Origin: an uncultured Pseudomonadales bacterium
Lineage (GTDB): Bacteria; Pseudomonadota; Gammaproteobacteria; Pseudomonadales; Azotimanducaceae
Length of the DNA: 64,000 nt
Reading direction: 5' to 3'
NCBI GenBank assembly: GCA_958296025.1
Contig: OY282430.1
Span: 1,736,001 to 1,800,000, forward strand
Of this stretch, positions 19,166-28,892 are shown in pieces. Within the stretch, counting starts at the first letter, position 1. Each line of letters begins with the position of its first letter. The notes beneath the pieces are model-generated. The model made no database searches. It worked only from the letters and a program-made list of their open reading frames with translations, and was not told the DNA's origin. The position numbers and the translations under genes are program-made.

Positions 19166-19251
19166 GTAATTTTTCGGCATTTTTGCCCATTTCCCGCCTA
19201 GCTCGAAAACCCGAATCCCCTTAAAAATCAATCCCTTGTCAAATTGGCCCC

Positions 19252-19455
19252 TTGGGGGTTAGAATACCGGCCTTCCACCGAGGGGCCGCTCCGCATGGCC
19301 GGCATGGCCGATTTGGCGTTGGACTCGCGCTCCGGCGAGGACGTTCCGCCGCTTGCCCCGGCGCATTTGCCGGAGTTCGGCCAGTCTGTTGGTTAGTGTT
19401 GATGTGCCGCAATCCGATGTGCGCGAGCTGCGGGATTTATTTTAGCGGCCCCTGA
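19252..19455 (+). pseudogene. Zinc-ribbon transposase-like remnant near the left end of module 2
   Basis: The signature LPEFGQSVG is encoded from 19367 in one frame and then hits a stop. MCRNPMCASCG continues in another frame, so a frameshift splits the motif. The same LPEFG...W-MCRN-x-MC-x-NFG block recurs inside the left ends of modules 3, 4 and 7. The four Cys pattern suggests a zinc ribbon. Only about 30 codons of the original gene are recognisable. Confidence 0.5.
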
Positions 19456-19718
19456 CTAGGGGTGCGCCTTGGCGGGCCATGCGCACCATCCGTGACGAGG
19501 ATGGCGCGGAAATGTTACGGGTGGGCAAGGGGTACGCTGGACGACTGCTCCATGGCCAAGCGCACAACGGATATCCGCAGCCGCCGTTGAGTGGCCAGCC
19601 TCTGTTGTTCGGGTGACAACCCCATGCCTATGTCGCTCACACCCCCTCGACACCGTGCAACGCCGTCGCTCACTTCTATTTGCTATACTGCCGCGGTCAT
19701 ACTGCCAATGAGTGAATC

Positions 19719-20048
19719 ATGAGTGAGAAAACATTCAGATGCACCTACGAATACATCCCGTACCAGAGGGGCTGGCGAACGCCTGCAGGAGATCGGCGCA
19801 CCTTAAATTACCTAGGGTATAGTCGCAAAAAATCCGTCCCTGCTGGCGAAGCAATCGCGCTGCTCAACGGAAAACGTAGTGATGATCAACAACGCCGCGT
19901 TGATAGAGCCGCCCAAGGAGGTCGTCACACACAGGCAGTCTTTGCTGCCATGGTGGATAAGGCGTATGGCAAGGGTTACTCAAACCACGTCATGCATGAG
20001 GAAGCGGCACGGCGAGGCATCATACTTCTTCCCATCCTCCCAGACTAA
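19719..20048 (+). CDS. Hypothetical protein (109 aa)
   Basis: Not recognised. A basic protein with an aromatic N-terminal half (CTYEYIPYQRGWRTPAG) and a helical C-terminus (QAVFAAMVDKAYGKGYSNHVMHEEAARRG). Plausible coding composition, but no strong ribosome site; GAGTG lies 5-10 bp upstream. It is the only intact frame of module 2, so it is either its cargo or a chance frame. Confidence 0.45.
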   Translation: MSEKTFRCTYEYIPYQRGWRTPAGDRRTLNYLGYSRKKSVPAGEAIALLNGKRSDDQQRRVDRAAQGGRHTQAVFAAMVDKAYGKGYSNHVMHEEAARRGIILLPILPD

Positions 20049-20480
20049 AGACCCCCGCCGCCGAACACCAGACACATCAAGTGCCACGCTGCAGGCATCC
20101 ATTGGAGCGAGACGTACCCCCGTAGGTTGAGGTGCGGGCGACGCCACTGGACTTGGCCGCATCACTTGGCGAGTGCGCGGCTACGGGCGAAACCGGGATG
20201 CCGGCACCCCCACAACAAAAAATTCTGTGCATCCCCCATGTGGGGGATGTGCAAACCTGCCGCAGTCTCTCGGCGCATCCACCAGTAAGGCGCTGGCGTT
20301 CTAGTGCAGGCAGCTTGCCTAGTCTTGGCGCGATCCCGCGCCGCTCCTGATGGCGGCCTTCGGTGCCGCGTCCAAATTCCTGCCAATGACGGTGCGCCAT
20401 TCATGATGGCGCGAATAAGATGGCGGATTTGCGCCAGTTTAATTTTCGCACAAGCCGTTGATTTTATTTAGGAAAAACGG
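20049..20480. other. Non-coding right part of module 2
   Basis: No supported gene. CATCCCCCATGTGGGGGATG (20231-20250) is a near-perfect palindrome and could be a hairpin. The last 80 bp are AT-rich and closely match the sequence before the right end at 33867 (CCAGTTTAATTTTC, TTGATTTTATTTAGG). Confidence 0.4.
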
Positions 20481-20498
20481 AAAATGCCGAAAAAATGC

Positions 20499-20527
20499 GA
20501 ACGGCTAGCTCTCCGCCATAGCCGTTC
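20499..20527. repeat. Module junction C (class 2 right end / class 3 left end)
   Basis: GAACGGCTA, 11 bp GCTCTCCGCCA, TAGCCGTTC, identical in layout to junction B. About 110 bp upstream and 13 bp downstream are shared with junction F. Confidence 0.85.
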
Positions 20528-20630
20528 GGGATTTTGGGGCATATTTGGCTGAAAAAATGGCCGAACCCCGCTCTCCCTATTTTCATTAAATAGAATAAAA
20601 TCAAGCGGCTGATGAAGCGGCCCTTTTGAG

Positions 20631-21169
20631 TTGGAATTCCATTTTTCAATCCAGGGCGGTCGGACGGTGTCTGATTTGAAGGCGGTCGCCCCGTTGGGGC
20701 GCATGCTTGGGGGCCTGCTTGGGAGGCTTGGCCCGGTGTCCCTAGCCCCCGTTGAGCTGCCGGAGTTCGGCCAGCCGGTCAGTTGGCTGATGTGCCGCAA
20801 CGGGATGTGCGCGCACTTCGGGCGCCTTTACGGCGGCCCCGATCCCAGGCTGGGCGACGGGGCGGTCCATGACGGCCGCTACCGGGTGGACCTTCGGAGC
20901 TGCCGGCTGCACTGCAAGTTCTGCGCCCAATCGTTCGGCTTCAAGTCGAACCTGTGCGTCCGCCCGGTGGCCCGCCACTTCCTCTCCCTGAGACTGCCCT
21001 TCGCTGACTGTCCCGATTGCACGATCTGCCCAACGGCATCGCCGTAAACCGGGTCATCGGCGACTGGATGCGGTTCCATAACCACATCCGGCCGCACAGC
21101 GCCTTCGCCGGAATCGCTCCAGCGACGGCCTACGAATGCAAAGCCGCCCACTGGCGACAGGCAGCTTGA
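20631..21169 (+). pseudogene. Zinc-ribbon DDE transposase remnant (N- and C-terminal pieces joined)
   Basis: The first piece (20631-21047) contains LPEFGQPVSWLMCRNGMC and, after DGRYRVD, a CKFC pair, giving a four-Cys zinc ribbon. SNLCVRPVARHF and a further Cys pair (CPDC) follow. The second piece (21020-21169, another frame) reads IAVNRVIGDWMRFHNHIRPH and SAFAGIAPATAYE, the typical end of an integrase-core DDE transposase (HxxRPHSAxxGxTPxxxY). The DDE catalytic core is missing, so this is an internally deleted gene. It suggests that a zinc-ribbon DDE transposase once belonged to these modules. Confidence 0.65.
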
Positions 21170-21274
21170 CAGGACACCCCCGCAAGGACAAGATCACTCA
21201 CCCAAGGGCATGCACTTAAATCAGCCTCTGATCTGTGCATGAAAACGGCTCCACCTCTGGACCATTAACAGCCC

Positions 21275-22819
21275 ATGCCAACACTACACTGGCTAACGCG
21301 GGACCAAGACATCCAGGCATCTAAAGAGGTTCCCTTTCGGCTGCTCGAAGCTAAACCTGAGTTGTCCGCAGGAGACGTCAGTGCGGGGAATATGCTAATT
21401 CAGGGAGACAACCATGAGGCGCTTAAGGCGTTGCTGCCGTTCTACGCTGGCCGGGTGAAATGCATCTACATCGATCCTCCATACAACACACGGTCTGCTT
21501 TCGAGCACTACGACGACAACATGGAGCATTCCAAGTGGCTGGCGATGATGTGGCCTCGCCTCGAATTCTTGCGAAATCTGCTTGCCGAGGACGGGGCAAT
21601 ATGGGTGTCCATTGATGACAACGAGGGGCACTATCTTAAGGTTGTTATGGACGAAATCTTCGGAAGAAACAATTTAGTATCGAATGTCGTATGGCAGAAA
21701 GTCTATACTGTGAAAAATTCAGCAAAGTATCTTTCTGATATGCACGATCATATCCTATGTTATGCGAAACGTAAATCTGTATGGCGCCCAAATTTTCTTG
21801 CGCGATCCGACAAGGCTATGAAAAACTACTCGAATCCTGACAAAGACACCCGTGGCCCTTGGACAACAAATGCCATTCAGGCGCGCAACTATTATAGTTT
21901 AGGAACATACGAGATTACCTCTCCTTCAGGTCGCGCCCACTTTCCCCCAAGTGGAACATACTGGCGGATATCAAAAGATACATTTGAGGAACTGAACGCG
22001 GATAATCGCATATGGTGGGGACAAAACGGTGATTCCATCCCTAGAATCAAGAAATTTTTAATGGAGATAAAGCAAGGCGTAGTGCCTTCCACTTGGTGGC
22101 CCCATTTAGAAGCAGGGACCAATGCCGAAGCCAAGCAAGAAGTGCGCCTATTGACCGATGGTGATAGCGACGTCTTCACTACACCTAAGCCCGAGAAATT
22201 GCTTAGGCAAGTTCTGACAATTGGATCCAATCCCGGCGACCTCGTGCTCGACTCCTTCCTCGGCTCCGGCACCACGGCCGCCGTTGCCCACAAGATGGAG
22301 CGGCGCTACATCGGCATCGAAATGGGTGGGCACGCCATCACTCACTGCGCACCCCGGCTAAAGAAGGTAATAGCAGGGGAGCAAGGCGGCATTTCCAGAA
22401 GCGTTGGCTGGCGGGGCGGCGGCGGCTTCCGTTTCTATCGGCTCGGGCCGCCTGTTTTCGATGGGGATGGGCGCCTTCGCTCAAACATCGATTTTTTCTT
22501 GTTGGCCGCCCATGTGTGGTTCAGCGAAACCCATCGGCCTTGGGATGGCGACGGCACCTCCCCCTTGCTTGGCCTGCACAACGGATGCGGCTACGCCCTG
22601 CTCTACAACGGCATTCTGGGCGACAAACGGGCGAATGGCGGCAACGTGCTGACCCGCGCCACGCTGGCCGTAATCCGCGAAGATATCGTCAAGGAGCAAC
22701 TGGCCTTTAACGGGCCGCTAACCGTCTATGGGGAGCGGTCGCGCCTGACGCCGGCGACGCTGGAGCGGGAACGCATCGTCTTTAAGCAGATGCCCTATGA
22801 CGTAAAGGCGAGTGCCTGA
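21275..22819 (+). CDS. Type III restriction-modification methyltransferase (Mod)
   Basis: 514 residues. It methylates adenine in a short asymmetric site and supplies target recognition for the Mod-Res complex. Motif IV is IDPPYNT near residue 66 and the SAM-binding motif I is LDSFLGSGTTAAVAH near residue 325, the order of the beta-class methylases typical of type III Mod. Residues about 125-305 between them form the target recognition domain; there the DNA becomes clearly AT-richer (21660-22230) than on both sides, a sign of exchange of this domain. The res gene follows after 3 bp. Confidence 0.92.
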   Translation: MPTLHWLTRDQDIQASKEVPFRLLEAKPELSAGDVSAGNMLIQGDNHEALKALLPFYAGRVKCIYIDPPYNTRSAFEHYDDNMEHSKWLAMMWPRLEFLRNLLAEDGAIWVSIDDNEGHYLKVVMDEIFGRNNLVSNVVWQKVYTVKNSAKYLSDMHDHILCYAKRKSVWRPNFLARSDKAMKNYSNPDKDTRGPWTTNAIQARNYYSLGTYEITSPSGRAHFPPSGTYWRISKDTFEELNADNRIWWGQNGDSIPRIKKFLMEIKQGVVPSTWWPHLEAGTNAEAKQEVRLLTDGDSDVFTTPKPEKLLRQVLTIGSNPGDLVLDSFLGSGTTAAVAHKMERRYIGIEMGGHAITHCAPRLKKVIAGEQGGISRSVGWRGGGGFRFYRLGPPVFDGDGRLRSNIDFFLLAAHVWFSETHRPWDGDGTSPLLGLHNGCGYALLYNGILGDKRANGGNVLTRATLAVIREDIVKEQLAFNGPLTVYGERSRLTPATLERERIVFKQMPYDVKASA

Positions 22820-22822
22820 CCA

Positions 22823-25483
22823 GTGCAGCTAAAACACTATCAAGAGAGCGCCTTGGCGGCTCTGCGCCGCTTCTTGGAGGAAGCCCGCATGGCCGGGGCG
22901 AAAAACGCCTACGAAGCCATCACCAAGGAACCGGAACATGCACAGCGGCTCGGGCGCTACAGCGGCAGCTACGTCGCCCCGCTGGCTGACTTGCCCAATG
23001 TCCCCTACGTTTGCCTGCGGCTGCCCACTGGCGGCGGCAAGACGATTCTGGCCGCACACGCGGTGCAAACCGCCCGGGACGCTTGGGTGGAAAGGGACCA
23101 TCCGCTGGTGTTGTGGCTGACACCCACCAATATCATTCGCAAGCAAACGGTCGACGCCCTGAAGAACAAGGGCCATGCCTATCGGCAGGCGTTGGATGTG
23201 GCCTTTGACGGCCATGTGCGCGTTTGCGACATCGCGGAGTTCACGCACATCCGGCCCCAAGACCTGCGCGACAACTGCTGCATCGTCGTCGGCACCATTC
23301 AAACCCTGCGGGTAACGAACAAAGACGGCCGCAAGGTTTACGCCCACAACGAGAACCTGGCGCCTCACTTCGCCAACGCCCGGCACGGCACGGCGGGGCT
23401 GGAAACCTTGGAGGGCGGCGGCGTCAAGTTCTCCTTCGCCAATCTTCTGCATCTGCACCACCCGCTGATGATTGTCGATGAGGCGCACAACGCCGTCACT
23501 GGCTTAACCCGCGACATGCAGGCCCGGGTGAGTCCCTGCGCGATCATCGAGTTCACGGCCACGCCGCGCCCCAAATCAAACATTCTCTACAGCGTCACCG
23601 CCTTGGAATTGAAACGCGAAGAGATGATTAAGCTGCCGGTCAGGCTGCATGAGCACGACAGTTGGCAAAGCGCCGTCACCGGGGCGGTGGCCGCCCGGGC
23701 GGCGTTGGCGAAATCCGCCCAAGCGGAAGCCAGCTACATTCGCCCCATCGTCCTGTTTCAGGCGCAGAAGAAGAATCAGGAAGTTACCGTGGAGGTGCTG
23801 AAAAGGCACCTGCTCGAAGTCGAGCGCATTCCCGAAACGGCCGTCGCCGTCGCCACTGGCGATCAGCGGCAATTGGACGGCATTGACCTGTTTGACCCGC
23901 AGTGCCCCATCGAATACGTCATCACCGTTGAGGCGCTTAAGGAGGGCTGGGACTGTTCGTTCGCCTATGTTTTCTGCTCCGTTTCGCGCATTCAAAGCGC
24001 CCAAAACATGGAGCAGCTTTTCGGCCGGGTGCTGCGCATGCCCTACGCCAAACGGCGCCGCTCCGCGGCGTTGAACCGAGCTTACGCCTATGTGTCGGAA
24101 CCATCCGCCGGTGCCGCCGCCCAAGCCCTAACCGACAAGTTGGTGAGCATGGGCTTTGAAGAGGAGGAAGCCCAAGCGAACGTGCAGCCCGGTTTGCCGG
24201 GGGTGGATGAAGACGGCCCTTTGCTGGACCAGCCCGATAGAGCGCAGCCCACTTTTCGCTACGCCCTGCCCTATTCGCCCGACACTCTGTCCGCGCTGAA
24301 CAAGATCGGCGGCGAGCAACTCATGGTGCGCCGAAGCTCCGGCGAGGAAATCGAAATCAGCGCCAAGGGCGACTTGAACGAGCGGCTGGTGGCGGCGATC
24401 AACAGCGTCATTCCGAAGGCGGATCTTGAGTTCCTCGCAGCACGCATTAAACGCTACCGAGACGAGATGGAGGCGCACAAATCCCCTGCCGAACGCGGCG
24501 CAACCTTCAAGGCCCCCGGTTTGGTGGCGGAAATCCAAGGCAGCTTGGAGTTGGCGGACACGGCCCTGCTCGTGGAGGACCACGACTGGTCGCTGCTCAG
24601 CCACCCCGCCAAGCTGGAGCCGGCTGAATTCAGCATTCGGGAAACAGCCCGCAGCTTCGAAATCGATATTGACGGAAGGCGCGTTCTGTACCACTTCCTG
24701 AACGAGCAGGAGCAATTCGCTCTAAACGTCACAGTGGAGGGTTGGACGCCCGAAGCCTTGGTACTCTGGTTGGACCCGCAAGTCCGCCAACAGGACATCT
24801 CCCAAGGCGAACTTCTCAAGTGGCTGCGAGACCTCGTGTACTACCTCACTCAAAACCGAGGAATGCAGGTTTCGGCGCTGATGCGCTGCAAGTTCCCGCT
24901 GGCCCGGAGGATCAAGGGCAAGCTGGACGCCATCCGGCAACAGGAGCGAAAACGGGCGTATCAGAACAGCCTCTTCGCGCCGGGCGCAAAGGTCGCCGTT
25001 TCATTTGACGCCGCCTTCGACTTCAAGGCAGGCATGTTCCAGGACATACCGCGATACGCCGGGCGTTGGCGGGCAAACAAGCATTTCTTGGGGCCGGACG
25101 CAATTCCTGCCTTCGACGGGGTGGAGGGAGGCGAGGAAATGCAGTGCGCCCAAGCCATCGACAGCCTATCCGATGTGCAGCACTGGATCCGCAATCCCTC
25201 CCGTCACCCCGAATCCTTTTGGCTGCCAACGGTCGCAGGCAGGTTCTATCCCGACTTCGTTGCGCAGCTAGATGACGAACGCTGCCTTGTCATTGAGTAC
25301 AAGGGACGACTTAGGCAAGAAGACGACACTAATGAGAAACAACTGATTGGTACACTTTGGGAACGCCAAAGCGAGGGGCAGTGTCTATTTCTGATGGTGG
25401 AGCGGCTAAGGGGTGGCTTGGACATGCCGGGACAGATCAGAAAGAAGCTCGACAGCACCGCAGCGCCTATCAGGGATCAATAG
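22823..25483 (+). CDS. Type III restriction endonuclease subunit (Res)
   Basis: 886 residues, GTG start 3 bp after the mod stop. Domain order: superfamily 2 helicase with Walker A LPTGGGKTILA near residue 69, DEAH box (IVDEAHNAV) near 218, motif III-like EFTATPRP near 243, motif VI region NMEQLFGRVLRMPYAKRRR near 394. The C-terminal nuclease has a PD-(D/E)xK motif (FYPDF near 810, VIEYKGR near 825). ATP-driven sliding from unmodified sites leads to cleavage. All key motifs are intact, so the system looks functional. Confidence 0.93.
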   Translation: MQLKHYQESALAALRRFLEEARMAGAKNAYEAITKEPEHAQRLGRYSGSYVAPLADLPNVPYVCLRLPTGGGKTILAAHAVQTARDAWVERDHPLVLWLTPTNIIRKQTVDALKNKGHAYRQALDVAFDGHVRVCDIAEFTHIRPQDLRDNCCIVVGTIQTLRVTNKDGRKVYAHNENLAPHFANARHGTAGLETLEGGGVKFSFANLLHLHHPLMIVDEAHNAVTGLTRDMQARVSPCAIIEFTATPRPKSNILYSVTALELKREEMIKLPVRLHEHDSWQSAVTGAVAARAALAKSAQAEASYIRPIVLFQAQKKNQEVTVEVLKRHLLEVERIPETAVAVATGDQRQLDGIDLFDPQCPIEYVITVEALKEGWDCSFAYVFCSVSRIQSAQNMEQLFGRVLRMPYAKRRRSAALNRAYAYVSEPSAGAAAQALTDKLVSMGFEEEEAQANVQPGLPGVDEDGPLLDQPDRAQPTFRYALPYSPDTLSALNKIGGEQLMVRRSSGEEIEISAKGDLNERLVAAINSVIPKADLEFLAARIKRYRDEMEAHKSPAERGATFKAPGLVAEIQGSLELADTALLVEDHDWSLLSHPAKLEPAEFSIRETARSFEIDIDGRRVLYHFLNEQEQFALNVTVEGWTPEALVLWLDPQVRQQDISQGELLKWLRDLVYYLTQNRGMQVSALMRCKFPLARRIKGKLDAIRQQERKRAYQNSLFAPGAKVAVSFDAAFDFKAGMFQDIPRYAGRWRANKHFLGPDAIPAFDGVEGGEEMQCAQAIDSLSDVQHWIRNPSRHPESFWLPTVAGRFYPDFVAQLDDERCLVIEYKGRLRQEDDTNEKQLIGTLWERQSEGQCLFLMVERLRGGLDMPGQIRKKLDSTAAPIRDQ

Positions 25484-25573
25484 GTGGGGCGCCCACCCAT
25501 CCTTGGTGAAGCCATGCGACCGGATTCTTTAGGGACTGGCCATGAACAGTTGACAAGTTCTGGTGCTATGCCG

Positions 25574-26005
25574 TCAGTCCGCGTAAGTCGGCTCATCCAG
25601 CACCCGACGCAACCGTTCTTGGAGAATCCGAAAAATCATTTTCTGCTCCGGGGCGAACATCCCGAGATCAGAATCTGATACCGTGATTGTCTTTGGCCCG
25701 CCCGCCCACGTTCTTTGTGCCTTGGGACGCGTGTTGTGAAACACGTTCGATGCAAATTGCAGCATGCCAGCGAACATCATTTCCTCGATCCACTCATTGG
25801 GCGTTTTGCTGTCAGGCAAAACCCCAAGTAGAGGATAGAAAGCGCGGCCCACGCATTCGTTCAACTTGGCGATGAGATGAAAATAGCGTTCAACGTTGTC
25901 ATCCGTGATGGGGCCGAGGCGATCACCTATTTTCTGCACTGCTCCTATGACATCCCGTTCAATAATTCCATCTATTTGCTCGGCTGAAAGATCTGCATCC
26001 GTCAT
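25574..26005 (-). CDS. Hypothetical protein (143 aa)
   Basis: Not recognised. Acidic, mostly helical, no membrane segment. AGGAGAGCATC precedes the ATG, a good ribosome site, which supports real translation. It converges on res and lies in the same module, so it may be an accessory or an independent cargo gene. Confidence 0.6.
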   Translation of the reverse strand: MTDADLSAEQIDGIIERDVIGAVQKIGDRLGPITDDNVERYFHLIAKLNECVGRAFYPLLGVLPDSKTPNEWIEEMMFAGMLQFASNVFHNTRPKAQRTWAGGPKTITVSDSDLGMFAPEQKMIFRILQERLRRVLDEPTYAD

Positions 26006-26454
26006 GATGCTCTCCTGTTAGCTCTGAATGCCGCTAATGCGGCGATGCCCGCATTATAGCTCTGGTTGGGCTGCAGTGCGACTTATTCCGCCCTAAACGT
26101 TTGCAAGCCATGCCGACCGCCGCTAAAATGGCCGTAGCCGCCTGCGGAGCCTTTGTCAACTAATCTTGGTAAGTCTCATTCTTTAGCAACCCTGTTGGCG
26201 GCCCCCAACAAGTCGTATTCCCTGCGCGTAGCTCGCCCCCTCAATTTCTGCCAACTCAACACTGGATTCAAGTCGCCAACAACTGACGGCGAAGCGCACC
26301 GCCGCAACTGGATGCTGCGCCCCTCGCCAAACAGACAGTTCCGCGGCGACCAAGCGCTGACATTTCGGCTGCGCATGGACGCATGAAAAAAAGGAAAAAT
26401 GCGCCACTTTATCGGCGGGAGTTTCAACATAAAAATCAATTGGTTGCATGAAAC
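26006..26454. other. Non-coding right part of module 3
   Basis: No supported gene in about 450 bp. The last 80 bp (GGAAAAATGCGCCACTTTATCGG and following) are AT-rich, like the sub-terminal DNA of other modules. Confidence 0.4.
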
Positions 26455-26469
26455 ATGCCCCAAAATCCC

Positions 26470-26498
26470 GAACGGCTAGCTCTCCGCCATAGCCGTTC
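26470..26498. repeat. Module junction D (class 3 right end / class 1 left end)
   Basis: GAACGGCTA, 11 bp GCTCTCCGCCA, TAGCCGTTC. From CTCTCCGCCA onwards 37 bp are identical to the sequence at the tRNA itself (16883-16919). Confidence 0.85.
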
Positions 26499-26614
26499 CG
26501 AATTTTTAGGCTTTTTCGGCTTGGAATCTGTCGCCATCCAGATGCGAGAAATTTGGAAAACCCATTAAAATCAAGCATCTGAAAACTTCTCGCCCACCGA
26601 CTTGATTTCGCGTT

Positions 26615-26900
26615 TTGAACGGGCGGCGCCTAGCGAAGCGCCCGTGCCAGTCGCGCCGGACGGTCGCCCCATTCGCGGTGCGATTGCGGATGGAATGCCT
26701 CTTTCGTTTTGTTGGCGCGGGAATCGCTGTGGGGTTGGACTCTTCGTTGGTGCCGGTTCATCTGCCGGAGTTCGGTCTGGACGTGAGCTGGATCATGTGC
26801 CGGAACGCCATGTGCCCGAACTTTGGGATTCATCATGGTGGGCGCGGCGTTTCGGGTGCAGTGCTTGGCGCCGCGGCGGTAGAGTCGCATGTTCTCGCGC
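26615..26900 (+). pseudogene. Zinc-ribbon transposase-like remnant at the left end of module 4
   Basis: LPEFGLDVSWIMCRNAMC followed by PNFGIHHGG is encoded at about 26762-26840, the same block as in modules 2, 3 and 7. After it the frame carries no recognisable second Cys pair. The spacing from the left terminal repeat (about 260 bp) is similar to that in the other modules. Remnant only. Confidence 0.5.
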
Positions 26901-27021
26901 AGGTGCGGCCAGGGCGGTTCGCCTTGGTTGCCGATGACGCCGTTGTCGGCGACGGCGGGAGCGGTTCCTTGACGGATGCGGCGCCTTCAGCCTGGCCGCT
27001 CAATGGGCTTGCGGGGCGGCG

Positions 27022-28527
27022 TCACTTAGGCCCGCCTCCCCCGCCGCCTGCCCAGCCGCCATCCAGTCCCAGCGTCTCCCGCAGGGTTTCGGCGGTGGGG
27101 TCTCCCAGTTCGACTTTCTGCTGGTACTGGTTGCGCAGGTGGTTGGATAGGGAGGGTATGGCGCCGCATGCGTAGGTGTCGTTGTCGCCTTCCTGCAGGA
27201 TGCCTTTGGATAGGAACTGCTGCACGACTTCGGGCAGTTCGGCGCCGCGCAGGCGCGCCCTTGGCGTTTCCGCGCAGATTTCCAGGGCGGTCAGGACCTC
27301 CGCATCGGTGACGGCGCAGCCGGCCGCCTCCAGTTCGCACAGCGCCCCGAAGGCGACGGTGTAGGGCTCGGTGTCGCCGGCCAGCCGGTTTTGGTAGTAG
27401 TGGTCCTTGTGCGCTTGCTGTTGGGCTGCGATGACGTTGCGCAGGTCTTGGTTCAGAGTCAGTCGGCGCCGGTTCTCGTACAGGGTCTCGCAGGTCGCTA
27501 TGAGGCCGGCGGTGATGTGCTGCGGGAAGTCCGCCGAGTCCTCCTCCAGTTGCTCCACGAGCGCTGCGCACCATTGGGTCCACTCGTTCTCATCGCATCC
27601 GCTGTCCAGCAGGATGTCCCGCCAGCCCGGCTCCGCCCAGTCCAGCCCCAGCGCCTCCAGGGTTCCGGTGATCGCCTGTCGGCTTTCCGAGGGTTCGTTG
27701 CCCTGGGCGGGGTTGAGGCATCCGATGGTCTTGACGGCGCGCAGGCCCAGTCGGCTGAGGCCCAGCCCCTTCTTCGGGTCTCGATCCGTCACATGGCCCT
27801 CCGTGTCGGATAGGCCCAGCAGCACGGGCAGGATGCGGCATTTGTGCAGGTTCTGGTGCAGCGTCTCCAGGGTGTCCCGGGAGTTCGCGTTGATGGGGCA
27901 GCCCTGCATTTCGTCCACGATCAGCACGATGACGAGGTCGTCTCCCCACACTTCGGCGTAGCTGTCCAGGCATTGAGTCATGGGGGAGGCGGCGTTGAGG
28001 GAGTTCTGTGCGGCGATGGCTTCGGCGCCGGTCTTCAGTTTCAGGAGCAGGGCCGCCGTGTCTCCGACTTTCTCCGTATGCGCTCTGAATTGGCCTTTGA
28101 ACTTTTCCTTTCCCTTTGTGAATTGGGAGCGGACGCTCATGATCTCCTTGTGGATGTGCTGCACCAGAGATTTGGGGGATGCGGCCAGTTGCGCGGTGGA
28201 CGCATGCACGCAGACCGTCACGCGCTTTTTCTTTTTGTCGGGGTTGCCCGGATCGTCCGCATCCACCACGGCGCCTTGCGTTCTGCGGACGAACTCGCGC
28301 CCCAGCGCGGTTTTCCCGGCGCCGGGGACGCCCTGGATGATGGTGGTCATGCCGGCGGGGCTTTCCTGTGAGGCGACGATCTTTAAGCTGTCGGTCAGCG
28401 TCGCGATCTCAGCGTCTCGTCCCGCAAACGCGGCTGGTGCGGTTCGATCCCATCTCATGGAGTAAGTGTGCAGGTTTTCCCAGATGGACTCTGCGGCCTT
28501 GGCTTTCGCCTCTGCGTCCTTGGGCAT
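27022..28527 (-). CDS. Stand-alone AAA ATPase
   Basis: 501 residues from the ATG at 28527. Walker A is GVPGAGKTALGRE near residue 67 and Walker B is VIVLIVDEMQG near 200. FAGRDAEIATL precedes Walker A and matches the YLAGRDADIAVF stretch of the second ATPase at 34027-35370. The sequence near the C-terminus (CGAIPSLSNHL) is matched there by CGIPTLSDAV. The last 15 residues are a Gly tail. The family (AAA_16/COG1672-like) has no settled function; defence or chromosome-associated roles are guesses. The frame is open upstream through a zinc-ribbon remnant, so a fusion cannot be ruled out, but the start at 28527 has AGGA about 11 bp upstream. Confidence 0.75.
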   Translation of the reverse strand: MPKDAEAKAKAAESIWENLHTYSMRWDRTAPAAFAGRDAEIATLTDSLKIVASQESPAGMTTIIQGVPGAGKTALGREFVRRTQGAVVDADDPGNPDKKKKRVTVCVHASTAQLAASPKSLVQHIHKEIMSVRSQFTKGKEKFKGQFRAHTEKVGDTAALLLKLKTGAEAIAAQNSLNAASPMTQCLDSYAEVWGDDLVIVLIVDEMQGCPINANSRDTLETLHQNLHKCRILPVLLGLSDTEGHVTDRDPKKGLGLSRLGLRAVKTIGCLNPAQGNEPSESRQAITGTLEALGLDWAEPGWRDILLDSGCDENEWTQWCAALVEQLEEDSADFPQHITAGLIATCETLYENRRRLTLNQDLRNVIAAQQQAHKDHYYQNRLAGDTEPYTVAFGALCELEAAGCAVTDAEVLTALEICAETPRARLRGAELPEVVQQFLSKGILQEGDNDTYACGAIPSLSNHLRNQYQQKVELGDPTAETLRETLGLDGGWAGGGGGGPK

Positions 28528-28892
28528 GGGACTCGTCTTCCTGTTGGCGGCGTCTGCGCAACCATTATACGCATCCACACCAAGGCATGGCAACCGGACG
28601 AAGCGAGCGATCAGCCGGCGGATTTCCGCGGCGATGGATGCGTTGGACCTCATGGGCGGGCTCTCGCCGCAGCCCTTGCACTTGATGGACGGCGTCTGCC
28701 CCTCTTGTTGGTGGAGTGGACCTTGTAGCGCATGTCGCGGTCGGCGGACGGGCCGGTCCCGCCCGGCTCGGTTCGCGCCGGGATGCCGAAGTTGGCGCAG
28801 CTTGGCTGGCGGCAGTGGTTGACTTGCAGTTCCCGCTTGAGTCCGGCAATGTCGGCTTCGGCGGGCAACGGAACACGGGGCTTGTCGGTCAT
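28528..28892 (-). pseudogene. Frameshifted zinc-ribbon gene at the right end of module 4
   Basis: It starts MTDKPRVPLPAEAD and reads NHCRQPSCANFGIP, then after NKRG continues only in another frame with IKCKGCGESPPMRSNASIAA and EIRRLIAR. The Cys-x4-Cys and Cys-x2-Cys pairs plus the SN-AI-EI tail form a zinc-ribbon N-terminal domain as seen in some transposases. The break lies in a run of four Gs near 28697-28703; one more G would restore the frame. After the domain the frame runs into the ATPase gene without a stop. Confidence 0.6.

Larger units (their letters stand above)
19157..20507. mobile_element. Module 2 (class 2 ends): small unknown protein
   Basis: The left end 19157-19183 and right end 20481-20507 are inverted copies matching at 25 of 27 positions (class 2: TAGCCGTTCG, then A/T-rich, CGGCATTTT). 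Contents are a broken zinc-ribbon fragment and one 109-residue reading frame. Confidence 0.75.
20519..26478. mobile_element. Module 3 (class 3 ends): type III restriction-modification
   Basis: The left end 20519-20542 and right end 26455-26478 are perfect inverted copies over 24 bp (class 3: TAGCCGTTCGGGATTTTGGG plus GCAT). Contents: a zinc-ribbon/DDE transposase remnant, a type III mod-res operon, and a convergent gene of unknown function. Confidence 0.82.

Noticed and set aside
26602-27175. Longer protein (111-186 aa) from the zinc-ribbon remnant of module 4
   Set aside because: Only the ribbon block is recognisable; the remainder overlaps the ATPase gene end and looks non-coding.
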